50,047 bases of DNA from Kofleriaceae bacterium (GTDB taxonomy: Bacteria > Myxococcota_A > Polyangia > Haliangiales > Haliangiaceae). Positions 1 through 9,019 of this stretch are shown in pieces. The position numbers and the translations under genes were made by a program. The notes beneath the pieces are model-generated. The model ran no database searches, was not told the origin of the DNA, and was given only the letters and a program-made list of their open reading frames with translations. The DNA lies in NCBI GenBank assembly GCA_024762925.1, contig JANTGM010000037.1, forward strand, positions 1-50,047, in the 5' to 3' direction. Positions within the stretch are counted from its first letter, which is position 1. Each line of letters opens with the position of its first letter.

Positions 1-17
1 TGGAACACCAGACCACA

Positions 18-94
18 GCGCCGAAGGCGCGAAACACCACGCTTGCTCGCAAGCGTTAGCTAGTTTTTGTCCCTATCGGGACGGAAACTAGCTA
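18..94. repeat. Cluster of three consecutive hairpins after the crp-like gene
   Basis: Three inverted repeats follow one another. At 18-30 there is GCGCC-GAA-GGCGC. At 39-56 there is ACGCTTGC-TC-GCAAGCGT, a perfect 8-bp stem. At 57-94 there is a long stem of about 17 bp with a TATC loop and two G-T type mismatches. The last stem overlaps the TAG stop of the Crp-type gene, which reads leftward, and both its arms carry CTAG near the base. No T-run follows on either strand, so it is not a classical intrinsic terminator, although it could still end or stabilise the crp transcript. The CTAG-bounded arms resemble the ends of the dispersed element family found elsewhere in the window, so this may be a very short, internally deleted relative. 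That link is an inference. Confidence 0.6.
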
Positions 95-781
95 GTAGAG
101 GGCCCTGAGGCTCTCGGCGTCGGTGACGATGACCTTTCGACCTTCGGTCGTGAGTAGGTCTTTGCGCTTGAACTGGCTCAGCGTTAGCGAGACGGTCTCT
201 CGAGTAGAACCAATGAGGTTTGCCAACTCTTGGTGGGTAATCTTAAGTGCGATAAGGGTGCCACGGCTGTCCTCGACGCCGTACTCATCTGCGAGCTCAA
301 GCAGCAGCTCAGCGAGCTTTGATGTGACATCCCGAAACACCAGGGTCTCAACTTTGTTCTCCAGGTGCAGTCGACGCTTGGCCAAGAGCTTGGTCATGCG
401 CAGGCCGAGACTGGCGTTATTTGAAAGGAACTCTTCGAAAACGGCGCGACTCACCTCAGTAATCATCGAGTTCTCGGTTGCCTCGGCCATTTCTTGTCGT
501 GGGCTGCCATCCACAAGGCAGGTCTCCCCAAAAATCTCAGAGGGGCCGCAGTAGTTGAGGGTGAGTGCCTTGCCATCGCGAGTCACCTTGGAAATCTTCA
601 CCCGCCCGCCGTTGACCAGGAAGAGCGACTCACCCGGATCCCCAGGCAGATAGACAACTTCGCGCCTTCGCACCTCGCGTAGGTCTACCGATTCGGAAAG
701 ACGGGCCATCTGATCCGGCCCGAGCCCGGCGAGTAGTGGCACCTTCTTCAAGTACCAGAGGGTTCGCTTGTTGTCTTGCAC
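92..781 (-). CDS. Crp/Fnr-family transcriptional regulator
   Basis: This is a cytoplasmic DNA-binding regulator of about 229 aa, the usual Crp/Fnr length. The N-terminal half is a cNMP-binding-type beta-roll (LAGLGPDQMARLSES, then the GDPGESLFLVNGGRVKIS turn and a FGE element). A long dimerisation helix follows, then a winged helix-turn-helix with the classical recognition stretch ITHQELANLIGSTRETVS. The beta-roll lacks the usual Arg-Thr/Ser pair of cAMP binders (RQEMAEA instead), and there is no Fnr-type N-terminal cysteine cluster, so the effector is unknown. The open frame continues far upstream, but that part is antisense to the CPBP and AgmX-like genes. The GTG at 781 gives the family length, and a TTG at 817 is an alternative start. 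It lies 50 bp downstream of the CPBP protease gene on the same strand. Confidence 0.9.
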   Translation of the reverse strand: MQDNKRTLWYLKKVPLLAGLGPDQMARLSESVDLREVRRREVVYLPGDPGESLFLVNGGRVKISKVTRDGKALTLNYCGPSEIFGETCLVDGSPRQEMAEATENSMITEVSRAVFEEFLSNNASLGLRMTKLLAKRRLHLENKVETLVFRDVTSKLAELLLELADEYGVEDSRGTLIALKITHQELANLIGSTRETVSLTLSQFKRKDLLTTEGRKVIVTDAESLRALY

Positions 782-831
782 GTATACGAATGTAGCAGCG
801 CTTTCAGTTTTCTTCAATCCTGTAGTAAAGC

Positions 832-1599
832 TTACGAAACGATGTCGACCCCATTCGGCGTTGTGTAGTGCACAAGAGCCCCTCCAAACACCGTCAAGAG
901 AGCTGCAATGAAGGCAAACGACGAAGGGGGAAACCACCCCACATGGCTCGCGATCAGCAGGCTCGAATTGTAGGAAGCATGTAGCAATATTGAAGGCCAC
1001 AGCGATCCAGTTCGCAGCCGAAGGGCACCGGTAGCCAAGCCGAGCGCTGCTGTGGGCAGTAGTCGTGCCAGATTGAAGTGCGAGAGACCGAACAAAACCG
1101 CACCGGTGATGAGGCCGGCGGGCGGGCCCAAACGTTTGCACAGCGACGGTAGCACCAAACCTCGATGTAAGAGTTCTTCGCAGACAGCCGGAGCAACCGC
1201 GAAGAACGCGATGCTTTGCCAAAGGGGCCGAGAGGGGAGTGCGAAGATGGCTTCGAGTTGGGCGTTTTGCTCGGGGCTTGCCCAGTTCGCTCCGATGGGG
1301 GCAATCCAGTGAACAATCCAAATCCACATCGAGACCGCAACGAGCCCGGCGCCAATAAGCGTCACGCTTGGGAAGGTCGATAGTCCCAATGCAGCAAAAC
1401 GTCCGGTACGTGCCCGAGAAACCGCGAGCGCTGGCAGGGCAAAGCAGCCAACTTGCGCTGCAACAAGTCCCGGGGCACCGCAACTCGCCAGTTGCGGGCC
1501 GAGAAGTACAAAGAGCGCCACACTCAATATGGCAGTCGCAAGTACATCGCCATCCGCAAGCACCCATGCACCGTACGCATGGAGGTCGGGCGTTGACAA
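832..1599 (-). CDS. CPBP-family intramembrane metalloprotease (Abi-type)
   Basis: This is a polytopic inner-membrane protein of about 255 aa with the CPBP (PF02517) motifs: the glutamate pair and arginine in CEELLHRGL, the FGLSHF histidine, and the late HASYN motif. These residues form the presumed intramembrane metal site. Family members cleave prenylated or membrane peptides, and others are linked to bacteriocin immunity; the substrate here is unknown. The frame is open up to a GTG at 1677, but that would overlap the membrane segment of the divergent gene. I therefore place the start near a TTG at 1599; a GTG at 1563 is also possible. No clear ribosome-binding site decides between them. It precedes the Crp-type gene by 50 bp, so the two are probably cotranscribed. 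Confidence 0.82.
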   Translation of the reverse strand: MSTPDLHAYGAWVLADGDVLATAILSVALFVLLGPQLASCGAPGLVAAQVGCFALPALAVSRARTGRFAALGLSTFPSVTLIGAGLVAVSMWIWIVHWIAPIGANWASPEQNAQLEAIFALPSRPLWQSIAFFAVAPAVCEELLHRGLVLPSLCKRLGPPAGLITGAVLFGLSHFNLARLLPTAALGLATGALRLRTGSLWPSILLHASYNSSLLIASHVGWFPPSSFAFIAALLTVFGGALVHYTTPNGVDIVS

Positions 1600-1618
1600 C
1601 CGTGCTAGTTTGATTGTC

Positions 1619-2239
1619 GTGAGTTCTTCGTTTGTTCTCGGTATTGGCTTGGGCGTCGTTCTTGGCGCTGCGGGCACCTATCTCGCTCTGGAGAAGCCCT
1701 GGGCCAGTGACAGCAAGACGGTTGCGACGGCGAAATTGGATGCGGGGCCAGCGGCGGAAGAGCCGACCAAGGGCAAGCAACGGGGCAAGCGGCGCGGCAG
1801 GAAGGGCAAACGCAGAGCCCCGAACGAAGATGTTGGGTTGCAGAGTATCGACGAGCGTGTCCAACTAACTGCCGCCGATCGAAAAGTCGTTTGGAAGGGG
1901 CCTGCGGTTGTCTTGCCAGAGCGAAATCTCGACATGTCGGGTGGTGGCGGCGGTCGCAGTCTGGACCAGGGCGAAATCAGCAGTGCTGTGAGCGGCGGGC
2001 AGCGCGGCTTGATGAAGTGCATCGCCGACGCCAGGGGGCAGGCGGAGTTGGCGGCCAATATTACGCTCAAGTTTCTTGTCAACGGCGATGGCAGCATCGG
2101 CAAGCTGCGTGTGCGTGCGCCAAGCTATCTCATCAAGAACGGTCTGCATGGCTGCTCCGCACAGGCCGTGCGCAAGATGCGCTTTCCAAGCACAGGGGCT
2201 GCAACCGTGGTAACCGTGCCGTTGGACCTAAGCTACTAA
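1619..2239 (+). CDS. Membrane-anchored AgmX/PglI (TonB-C)-like protein
   Basis: The protein begins with one hydrophobic N-terminal segment (FVLGIGLGVVLGAAGTYLAL) that should anchor it in the inner membrane. A Lys/Arg-rich linker follows (KGKQRGKRRGRKGKRR), then a roughly 90-residue C-terminal domain with GEISSAV, GLMKCI, LKFLVNGDGSIG and a second Cys near HGCSAQAV. This layout (helix, charged linker, small domain with a pair of cysteines) resembles the AgmX/PglI C-terminal or TonB-C-like domains that are common in Myxococcota. The function is not known; a periplasm-spanning or gliding/adhesion-related role is only inferred. The start is uncertain: GTG 1619 and TTG 1610 are both possible, and neither has a clear Shine-Dalgarno. 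Its TAA stop overlaps the stop of nadE, which converges on it. Confidence 0.65.
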   Translation: MSSSFVLGIGLGVVLGAAGTYLALEKPWASDSKTVATAKLDAGPAAEEPTKGKQRGKRRGRKGKRRAPNEDVGLQSIDERVQLTAADRKVVWKGPAVVLPERNLDMSGGGGGRSLDQGEISSAVSGGQRGLMKCIADARGQAELAANITLKFLVNGDGSIGKLRVRAPSYLIKNGLHGCSAQAVRKMRFPSTGAATVVTVPLDLSY

Positions 2240-3921
2240 GAAAACTTCTTTGGGTGCTTGCACGCCAGTGGCATGCGACGTCCGGGGCCAAAGCTCTTCG
2301 AGCGCACCTTTAATCCGGGGGCAAGCTGGTAGCGTTTGTATTCGTTGCGTCGAACCAGGCCCAAGACATGCTCGACGACGGCCGGGTCAAAGTCCCGCTG
2401 CAGAGATTCCGCGCTCTCTTGCTGTTCAACGAAGCGTGCGAGTAGTGGGTCGAGAATCTCGTAGGGCGGTAGGCTGTCTTGGTCAAGTTGGCCTGGGCGC
2501 AACTCTGCGCTTGGCGGCTTTTGGATGGTTGATTCTGGAATGACTGCCTTGCCCGCCCGGACATTCACGGCGAGAGCGAGCTTGTAGACGTCTGTCTTGA
2601 AGACGTCACTCAAGACACTTAGACCGCCGCACATATCCCCGTACAAGGTGCAGTAGCCAACTGCGACTTCGCTCTTGTTACCAGTGTTGAGAAGCAAATG
2701 ACCAAACTTGTTTGAAAGCGCCATCAACATGACCCCGCGGGATCGTGCCTGCAGGTTCTCCTCGGTAACGCCCTCTTCTGTGCCTTCAAAACTTGGCGCC
2801 AGACTAGTTTCGAGCGCTGCGACCGTTCCTTCGATTGAGATGACCTGGTAGTGAATCCCCATTGCATCCGCAAGCGCTTTTGCATCGGAGAGCGAGTGTT
2901 CAGAAGAATACTTAGACGGCAAGGCGATTCCGTACACGTTCTCGGGACCCAGCGCTAGGGCGGCGATTGCAGCAGTTAGAGCGGAGTCGATGCCACCAGA
3001 GAGCCCGAGGACAACGCTCGAAAATCCACACTTTGTCGCGTAGTCTCGAAGGCCTAGCACGAGAGCATCAAGACAGGCCTCGATTTCGCCAGCCTCTCCG
3101 AAACCGTGACTGCGTCGATCCGCCATCTTGATGTGGCGATGGTCTTCGGACAAATCAACCACCAAGAGGTCAGTCTCAAACTCCTTGCACGACCCCCGAA
3201 GCTCGCCTTCTGCATCGATGGCCATCGAGCCACCGTCGAAGATGAGGTCATCGTGCGCACCGACTTGGTTTACGACCAATAGGGGCAGGTTGTGACGTCT
3301 AGCCTGTGCTTGCAGCATGTCCTGACGCACTCTGCGCTTGTCGGCCCAGAACGGCGATGCACTTAGATTGATGAGAACGTCTGCACCAAGCGCGGTGAGT
3401 TCATCAATTGGATCCGAAACGTAGCGCCTTGGCTCTCCATGCTCATCGCCAAAATGCTCAGAGTTATTCCAAATGTCTTCACAAATCGAGACCCCAAGCT
3501 TGTAGCCCTCAAACTCGATTAGACGGCGCTCGGTGGCAGGCGAGAAGTAGCGTCTCTCATCAAAGACGTCGTAGGTGGGAAGCAGCGTCTTGTGCACAAC
3601 ATCGCGAACGACGCCATCTTCAAGCAGTGCAGCGGCGTTGAATAGGCGCTCAATACCGGCCTCATAAGCGTGATCAATGAAGCCGACAAGTGCTGGAAGT
3701 GGCGTTCTCTCGGCGAGTCTCTTCAATGCTGCGAGTTGCTTCTCCACAAAGTGTGGTTGGTCGAGGAGGTCTCGCGGGGGGTAGGCAGAAATCGCAAGCT
3801 CGGCGCAAACAGCGAGTTGCGCGCCCGCTTGCTTTGCATGGCCAAGGGCGGCGAGCAGGCGATCCACATTGCCTTGCAGGTCGCCGACAACGGGGCTCTC
3901 CTGGACGAGTGCTACTTTCAT
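2236..3921 (-). CDS. nadE: Glutamine-dependent NAD+ synthetase
   Basis: This enzyme converts nicotinic acid adenine dinucleotide to NAD+ using ATP and glutamine, the last step of NAD biosynthesis, in the cytoplasm. The protein is 561 aa, typical of the two-domain form. The N-terminal nitrilase-like glutaminase domain shows the Glu-Lys-Cys triad: E41 in CAELAISAYPP, K111 in VHKTLLPTYDVFDE and C147 in GVSICEDIWN. The C-terminal synthetase domain carries the PP-loop LGLSGGIDSALT near residue 300 and later STIQKPPSAELRPGQ. The glutaminase domain means ammonia can be supplied by glutamine. It starts with ATG. Its TAG stop overlaps the TAA of the convergent AgmX-like gene. Confidence 0.96.
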   Translation of the reverse strand: MKVALVQESPVVGDLQGNVDRLLAALGHAKQAGAQLAVCAELAISAYPPRDLLDQPHFVEKQLAALKRLAERTPLPALVGFIDHAYEAGIERLFNAAALLEDGVVRDVVHKTLLPTYDVFDERRYFSPATERRLIEFEGYKLGVSICEDIWNNSEHFGDEHGEPRRYVSDPIDELTALGADVLINLSASPFWADKRRVRQDMLQAQARRHNLPLLVVNQVGAHDDLIFDGGSMAIDAEGELRGSCKEFETDLLVVDLSEDHRHIKMADRRSHGFGEAGEIEACLDALVLGLRDYATKCGFSSVVLGLSGGIDSALTAAIAALALGPENVYGIALPSKYSSEHSLSDAKALADAMGIHYQVISIEGTVAALETSLAPSFEGTEEGVTEENLQARSRGVMLMALSNKFGHLLLNTGNKSEVAVGYCTLYGDMCGGLSVLSDVFKTDVYKLALAVNVRAGKAVIPESTIQKPPSAELRPGQLDQDSLPPYEILDPLLARFVEQQESAESLQRDFDPAVVEHVLGLVRRNEYKRYQLAPGLKVRSKSFGPGRRMPLACKHPKKFS

Positions 3922-3994
3922 GAGCGCACGCTATCACTGCAGGGATAGTCGTGGGAATCGGCTCCCAGACAAGTTGGCCGTTGGTGTCACCAAG

Positions 3995-5749
3995 CTACTC
4001 AGAGACCGAGCTTTGATAGGTTTTGTCGCCGTTGAAGCTTGTGTAGACTTCGTAGGTTTTCACCTCTTGATCGGTCGGAAGCTCAACCTCAATCGTTGCC
4101 AGGCCCGCATCGTCGGTCACACCTCGGCCAACGCGAAAGGAGTCGTTGCCTCCCATTCCTGCGGGTGCCAAGAACACGTTGATGAGCATGCCTCCGATGC
4201 CCTGGCCTTGCGAATCGAGTAGCGACGCTGTGACGTTGATTGTTTCGCCGCGAAAGCCCGCCGATGCTGTGGCTAGCACGTTGGTGAAGGTCGGAATCTT
4301 GCTTGCGCGGTCGGCATCTTCTTCCTCTGGCAAGTTGCTTCCCGGTCCCGTCAGTGGACCTTCATCGTCATTTGGCAAATCCTCAACATCGATGTCGGAA
4401 CCATCTTCGCCCTGGCCGAAGAAACTGCCATTGCCCTCTCCCTGGCCCCCGCTGCCCTCATATGGCGCTTGCCGCTCGGCGATTTGATCGTCTCGTAGCC
4501 CCTTCACATCGCCTTCTAGACGCGTGTAGTTTTCCTCGTACGTCTCAGGTTGCGGGAAGGGATCCTCGCCGCGGGGGCGGTACATCGACTTGTCTTCCGC
4601 ATTGCTAACGTTGAGTGTTGATGCAGCGCCGCCAAGATCGATTCGCATCCAGTCGGATTCGGGAAGCCAGACTTCGACCCAAGCGTGTGCTTCGTTGGCA
4701 ACGTAGCGAGAGGGGATGCCCAAGGCGTTTGCGGTGATCATGAATGCATAGGACCGGTGTCGACACACACCTGCCTGGCTGTTGTACAGATCGAGATACA
4801 CATTGCCGGTGTTTGGAGGCGGTGACTTTGCATCAAAGGATCGAAAGTAGAAGACCAGCTTGTCGAGAACTTCGCCCACTCGCATGTTCTTGTGGAGGCG
4901 CATTTCGTCGAGCACACCGTCAGCGGCCTTCTGTACCTCAGAGGGCAGAGCCACAACTCGATCTTGCGGAATGTTGCGCACAAGGATGCCTCCAGCGGGA
5001 CTTGGTGCGAAGTACCTTGGCGAAGCTTCGCTTAAGAAGATAACTCGGTAGCTGCCCTTGCTTCCCGCTTCATCGGTGCGAACAAAGTAGTTGTCAGCCG
5101 CATCCTTGGAGAAGATGAGGCTGGTCGAAGGCGTGGTCTCGTATGAGAGGATTCGCATGTTGGGTGAGACCGAAGGAATGGGCACATCAAAGCCTGGTCG
5201 CAGTTCGACCATCACGGAGCCCCAAAACAGATCGTGCCCAGGGGTTGGCTTTCCCCCCACCGGGATGTCTGCCAGTGCCGCGGACCTCAAGACCAACGTG
5301 TAGTCGGCTCGAACCGTATCGAGAGAGCTCATGCGCTTGAATGGAACGATTGACGGATTGAAAACCTCAACATAGCTGAGCTCGTTGTCGGCGCCTGTGA
5401 AGTAGTCTGCATGTGCTTCGGTTTGGCGGTCTGCACCAAATCCGCTGCGGCCATGAACCGGCTCACCATTCTCGGCTTTGTTTGCATCGTCGGGTTTCGA
5501 GAGCAGCTTTTCTTGGGATGCGATCGCTGTGGGGTTTTGCCGTGCCGCTGGTTCTGGCCCAATGATGGGGACACCCATGCCTAGGCGGGCGCTTGTTCGA
5601 GCCTGTTGCTCATTGGGAACTCGGATGTCCTCGTGGAGTTTGGTCGGGCGTGACGGGTTGCTCTGAGCCAAGGCCACAGTGAGTCCTGATCCACCGACGG
5701 CAAGTAGCCCGAGGAGGGCAATCGCTTTGCTCCGAGACATGGCGTTCAT
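3995..5749 (-). CDS. Exported transglutaminase-domain protein with C-terminal Ig-like domain
   Basis: This is a secreted or periplasmic protein of about 584 aa. The N-terminal signal peptide (SKAIALLGLLAVGG up to VALAQS) supports a start at one of two adjacent ATGs (5749 or 5740). The long open frame upstream of them is probably not translated. A transglutaminase-like cysteine-protease core lies in the middle, with a Cys in SQAGVCRHRS, a His in NEAHAWVEVW and an Asp in MRIDLGG, all in the right order and spacing. An acidic Gly/Asp/Glu-rich linker follows, then a C-terminal Ig-like domain of the bacterial Big type (FRGETINVTASLLDSQGQ, then DDAGLATIEVEL). Such proteins crosslink or cleave extracellular proteins or peptidoglycan peptides; the substrate here is unknown. 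It is divergent from the transporter fusion gene. Confidence 0.85.
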   Translation of the reverse strand: MNAMSRSKAIALLGLLAVGGSGLTVALAQSNPSRPTKLHEDIRVPNEQQARTSARLGMGVPIIGPEPAARQNPTAIASQEKLLSKPDDANKAENGEPVHGRSGFGADRQTEAHADYFTGADNELSYVEVFNPSIVPFKRMSSLDTVRADYTLVLRSAALADIPVGGKPTPGHDLFWGSVMVELRPGFDVPIPSVSPNMRILSYETTPSTSLIFSKDAADNYFVRTDEAGSKGSYRVIFLSEASPRYFAPSPAGGILVRNIPQDRVVALPSEVQKAADGVLDEMRLHKNMRVGEVLDKLVFYFRSFDAKSPPPNTGNVYLDLYNSQAGVCRHRSYAFMITANALGIPSRYVANEAHAWVEVWLPESDWMRIDLGGAASTLNVSNAEDKSMYRPRGEDPFPQPETYEENYTRLEGDVKGLRDDQIAERQAPYEGSGGQGEGNGSFFGQGEDGSDIDVEDLPNDDEGPLTGPGSNLPEEEDADRASKIPTFTNVLATASAGFRGETINVTASLLDSQGQGIGGMLINVFLAPAGMGGNDSFRVGRGVTDDAGLATIEVELPTDQEVKTYEVYTSFNGDKTYQSSVSE

Positions 5750-5878
5750 TGTAGCCGCAAATAGCGTCCGAGCCAGGTACCATGATGGTCTCACTCTAGA
5801 CGCTCCCGTTGAGCAACCTGCTGTGTCCCGTTTGCAACCCACTACAATCACTTCGGCATTCGCCTTTTCGGACTAGGT

Positions 5879-8800
5879 GTGGAGGCTCTTCAGGCGAAAT
5901 CGACGGGCCAGCGTCGCCGCGTTGGCGCCGCCTTGGTTTGTGCAGCTGCTATTGGTGCTGTCGTTGCACAGTTGCTCAGCAGCGCCGATGCACTCTTTCT
6001 CTCGCGGGTAGGAAGTCGCCACCTCGGGACGGCTTTCGCAGTCTCCTCGGCTGCATCGGTTGCGCTCCTGTGGGGACTGGGTGCAGTTGCCGATCGGCGC
6101 TCGCGCTCAGGGCTTCTCTACAAAATAAGCGGGGGTTCGATTGGGGTTGTGGTTCTCTTAATCCTTGGTCTCGGGGTTTTTCCTAGGATAACTTCAGCGT
6201 TCCTCATCGTCGCTGGAAAGCAAGTTGGTGGTGCGCTTGAGCTTCTGCTGTGGTTGGTGATCGCCGATCGCTTTACCGCTCGTGAGGCTCGCAAGCTGCT
6301 GCCTTGGGTCGTGGTCGCCAATGGGGCAGGGGCCACACTAGGAGCACTCTCAGTTGGTCCTCTAGCTGCAGGCCTAGGAGTTGAATCGCCCTTGTGGAGT
6401 GCGGTGGCGCTGCTTGTTGTCGTGAGCGGGTGCGCGCGCTTGCTCATGCGGGCACCCGATTTGCGAATTGCCCAGAGCTTGAGTCCACGAGCAAAGGCGC
6501 CTTTGTGGTCCGGTGTCGCGGTTCTAAAGGACAGGCCTCTCGCCGCGTGGCTGGCGGTCCTTGTCGCAACAGCGGGGGTCTTCGCACCCATGATGTACTA
6601 CGCACTATCGGTGACCGCAGCTGCGGAATTCGCGACCGAAGTGGAACTGGCGGGCTTTTTGGGACGCTATCGAGCGTACGTGCAAGCCGCCGCTCTCGTC
6701 GCGCAATTGGTTGCAGCTCCCTACCTGTCCAAACGGCTCGGTGTTGGTCTGATGCTGCTCTTGGCCCCCATCGGGGCGGTCGCTGTCGCCATTCTCGTGG
6801 GGGCGTCTCACGCACTGGTTCTCGTAGCATTGGCCCAGGGCGCGACCAGAATTTTAGACGTCGCGATCCAATCTCCAACAGAGCAACTCATACAAAACCT
6901 CCTGCCAGAAGAACTCCGAGGCCGGGTCGCTGGAATTGTCGGCGGAGTCGCAAAACGATCGGGCGCCATCGCAGGCGGGCTCTTGGCCTCTGTCCTTATT
7001 GTCTGGCCGCTTGCATTTTACGGTGCTCTGCTGGCTGCCGCTGTGGGGTGGTTCATCGTGGCTAGCGTTCTTTGGCGCAGATTCCCCTCGCTCGCAGTCG
7101 CCGAGCTCTCAGGTGCTGGTGCGAGTCGAAACGTTGAGACAGCAGCTGGCCTCGCAGACGGTAGGGGCTTGGCGCGTCTTCGGATGGGGCTACTGTCGGC
7201 CTCCGAACGCGAGCAAGCCAGCGCAGTATTGTTGCTTCGTCGACTAGGCGATGCGGGCGCTGCCGACGTCATCGCCCAATTGCTGCAGTCGCTTGACGAG
7301 GCAGATGACGAGGGTGTTGCCCAACGGCTGCGTGTGGAGGTTCGTCGGGCGCTCGGAGATGGACTTCTGGTTTCGGTGGAGGCGGCGAGAATCGCCGAAG
7401 GCATTCTCTCGGTGGAGGGCGCTCGCGATGCATCTTCGGCCATCATGGTGCTCGGATGTGACGCTTCTCTGAGCGCGCAGGATTTGCTTCGAGCGCATGC
7501 CGAAACAAGTATTTCTGCCGAGGTTGCAGTCGCTCGGGTTGCGGGCGAATCGGTGCTTGAGGTTCTTCGCCTGGCGGGCCACGGCGATGATGTCGTCGAG
7601 GAACTGCGCTGTGAGATCGCGCGCGCTCGGATGGGCCTCTCGAATGAGAATTCAGAAGAACTCGCAGAGCGGCTGCTGCGTTCTCTGGTGCGCTGTGAGC
7701 GTCCCGAACTTCAATTGGATGCGCTCGACTCCGTGGTGCGGGCCATGGGCAGTCCTGGCGAGTCTGCAATTGGTCTGCTTGTTAGCGCGCGCCTTGCACA
7801 GTTGGCAATCGAGTGGCGGACACAAGAGCAGCCCGCGCTTCGAGAAGCTGCGCTCGTCGCAATGTGCGCAGGAGGTGCTCCAGAGTATCGGACGCTGGTC
7901 CAGGCCTTGGGAGATACTGAAGAGCGCGTGCGCCGACGCGCTGAAACGCTGGTGCGGGCTGCGGGCGACGAGGCTCTAGAGGCGCTGACCGTTGCCTCAC
8001 AAAGTGGGCGAGCACACCTTCGAATCGCTGCGGTGGAGATTCTTGCGGATTTACGCCCGTCTACCGCGGCTCTTGAGGCGCTACTGGAGCGCGAGCTGGA
8101 AGAGATGGCCAGTGCGAGCAAACATGCACAGGCAATGAGAGAGCTGGCCAGAGGGGACTTGGTTCGAAGAAGGCTGCAAGAGCGCGTCGAAGAAGCAGTT
8201 TTGGCGGCGCTACTTGCACTTGAAGCCCTCGGGGGGGCTACGGGGCTGGGGGTTGTTGCAAAACGTCTCTCGCGTGCTGTGAGCGTGCGGTCACGTGCGC
8301 GTGCCTTGGAAGCGCTAGATGCGCTCCTTCCGCGACGCATTGCTGCGGAGATGCTCGGTGCGATCGAAGGCACTCTTGGGCCACGCATTGGTGTACCCGC
8401 GGCCATCAAGGCGGAACTCGCTGGGCGGGATAGGCTTACTCGTGACCTCCTGGTGTATGCGCTGGGCAGCGAAGGGCGGGCTCAGTATCGTGACACCATC
8501 ACTGAAGCGGCACAAACAGCACAGGCGGCGCAGGTGAGCGCAGATCCTCTTGCGCTGGTGCAGCGCCTCGTTCGAGCCGAGGATGGTAGGGTTGTCGCAG
8601 ACGTGCCGAACCTCATGGAGACCATCGCCGTGCTCTCTAAGCTGCCGCTGTTTTCCGATCTGCAAGCGGCTCAATTAGAAGAACTCGCAGTGATCGTCCA
8701 ATGGCGTCGCGTTAGCGCGGGGGAAACGCTCATGGAACAGGGGGACCGAGCCAACTCCATGTTCTTCGTGAAAAGTGGGCGCCTGGACGTGGTCGTGAAG

Positions 8801-9019
8801 GGAGAGACCGTAGCAACACTTGGTGTTGGTGAGCCGGTCGGTGAACTGGGGCTCTTCTCCGAAGATAGGCGTAGTGCGACAGTGGTGGCGGCTAGCGATG
8901 CAATGCTGGGAATGGTCACCCGCGAAGATATTGAGAACCTCATCGAGGATGTCCCAGGTATCGCGTTGCGTCTCTGTCGAGCGATGAGCCGCCGTCTAGC
9001 AGAGGCGAATGCTCGCTAG
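5879..9019 (+). CDS. Transporter (MFS/NTT-like) fused to HEAT repeats and a cNMP-binding domain
   Basis: This is a 1046-aa protein in three parts. Residues 1 to about 400 form some 10-12 membrane segments of the major-facilitator or nucleotide-transporter (NTT) kind, with ADALFLSRVGSRHLG near the start. Residues of about 410-890 are alpha-helical HEAT-like repeats, rich in Ala, Leu, Arg and Glu. The last 130 residues are a cyclic-nucleotide-binding beta-roll (LPLFSDLQAAQLEELA, GDRANSMFFVKSGRLDVVV, GEPVGELGLFSEDRRSAT) that keeps the Glu and the Arg-Ser-Ala-Thr of genuine cNMP pockets. The architecture suggests a transporter gated or scaffolded by a second messenger; the substrate is unknown. 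The start is GTG at 5879 with AGG just upstream. Its TAG stop is shared palindromically (CTAG) with the gene that converges on it. Confidence 0.82.
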   Translation: MEALQAKSTGQRRRVGAALVCAAAIGAVVAQLLSSADALFLSRVGSRHLGTAFAVSSAASVALLWGLGAVADRRSRSGLLYKISGGSIGVVVLLILGLGVFPRITSAFLIVAGKQVGGALELLLWLVIADRFTAREARKLLPWVVVANGAGATLGALSVGPLAAGLGVESPLWSAVALLVVVSGCARLLMRAPDLRIAQSLSPRAKAPLWSGVAVLKDRPLAAWLAVLVATAGVFAPMMYYALSVTAAAEFATEVELAGFLGRYRAYVQAAALVAQLVAAPYLSKRLGVGLMLLLAPIGAVAVAILVGASHALVLVALAQGATRILDVAIQSPTEQLIQNLLPEELRGRVAGIVGGVAKRSGAIAGGLLASVLIVWPLAFYGALLAAAVGWFIVASVLWRRFPSLAVAELSGAGASRNVETAAGLADGRGLARLRMGLLSASEREQASAVLLLRRLGDAGAADVIAQLLQSLDEADDEGVAQRLRVEVRRALGDGLLVSVEAARIAEGILSVEGARDASSAIMVLGCDASLSAQDLLRAHAETSISAEVAVARVAGESVLEVLRLAGHGDDVVEELRCEIARARMGLSNENSEELAERLLRSLVRCERPELQLDALDSVVRAMGSPGESAIGLLVSARLAQLAIEWRTQEQPALREAALVAMCAGGAPEYRTLVQALGDTEERVRRRAETLVRAAGDEALEALTVASQSGRAHLRIAAVEILADLRPSTAALEALLERELEEMASASKHAQAMRELARGDLVRRRLQERVEEAVLAALLALEALGGATGLGVVAKRLSRAVSVRSRARALEALDALLPRRIAAEMLGAIEGTLGPRIGVPAAIKAELAGRDRLTRDLLVYALGSEGRAQYRDTITEAAQTAQAAQVSADPLALVQRLVRAEDGRVVADVPNLMETIAVLSKLPLFSDLQAAQLEELAVIVQWRRVSAGETLMEQGDRANSMFFVKSGRLDVVVKGETVATLGVGEPVGELGLFSEDRRSATVVAASDAMLGMVTREDIENLIEDVPGIALRLCRAMSRRLAEANAR

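Noticed and set aside
782-1864. Upstream 360-residue extension of the crp-like reading frame
   Set aside because: It is antisense or overlapping to the CPBP and AgmX-like genes, has biased Arg/Cys/Ser composition and no domain, and the Crp domain alone gives the family length.
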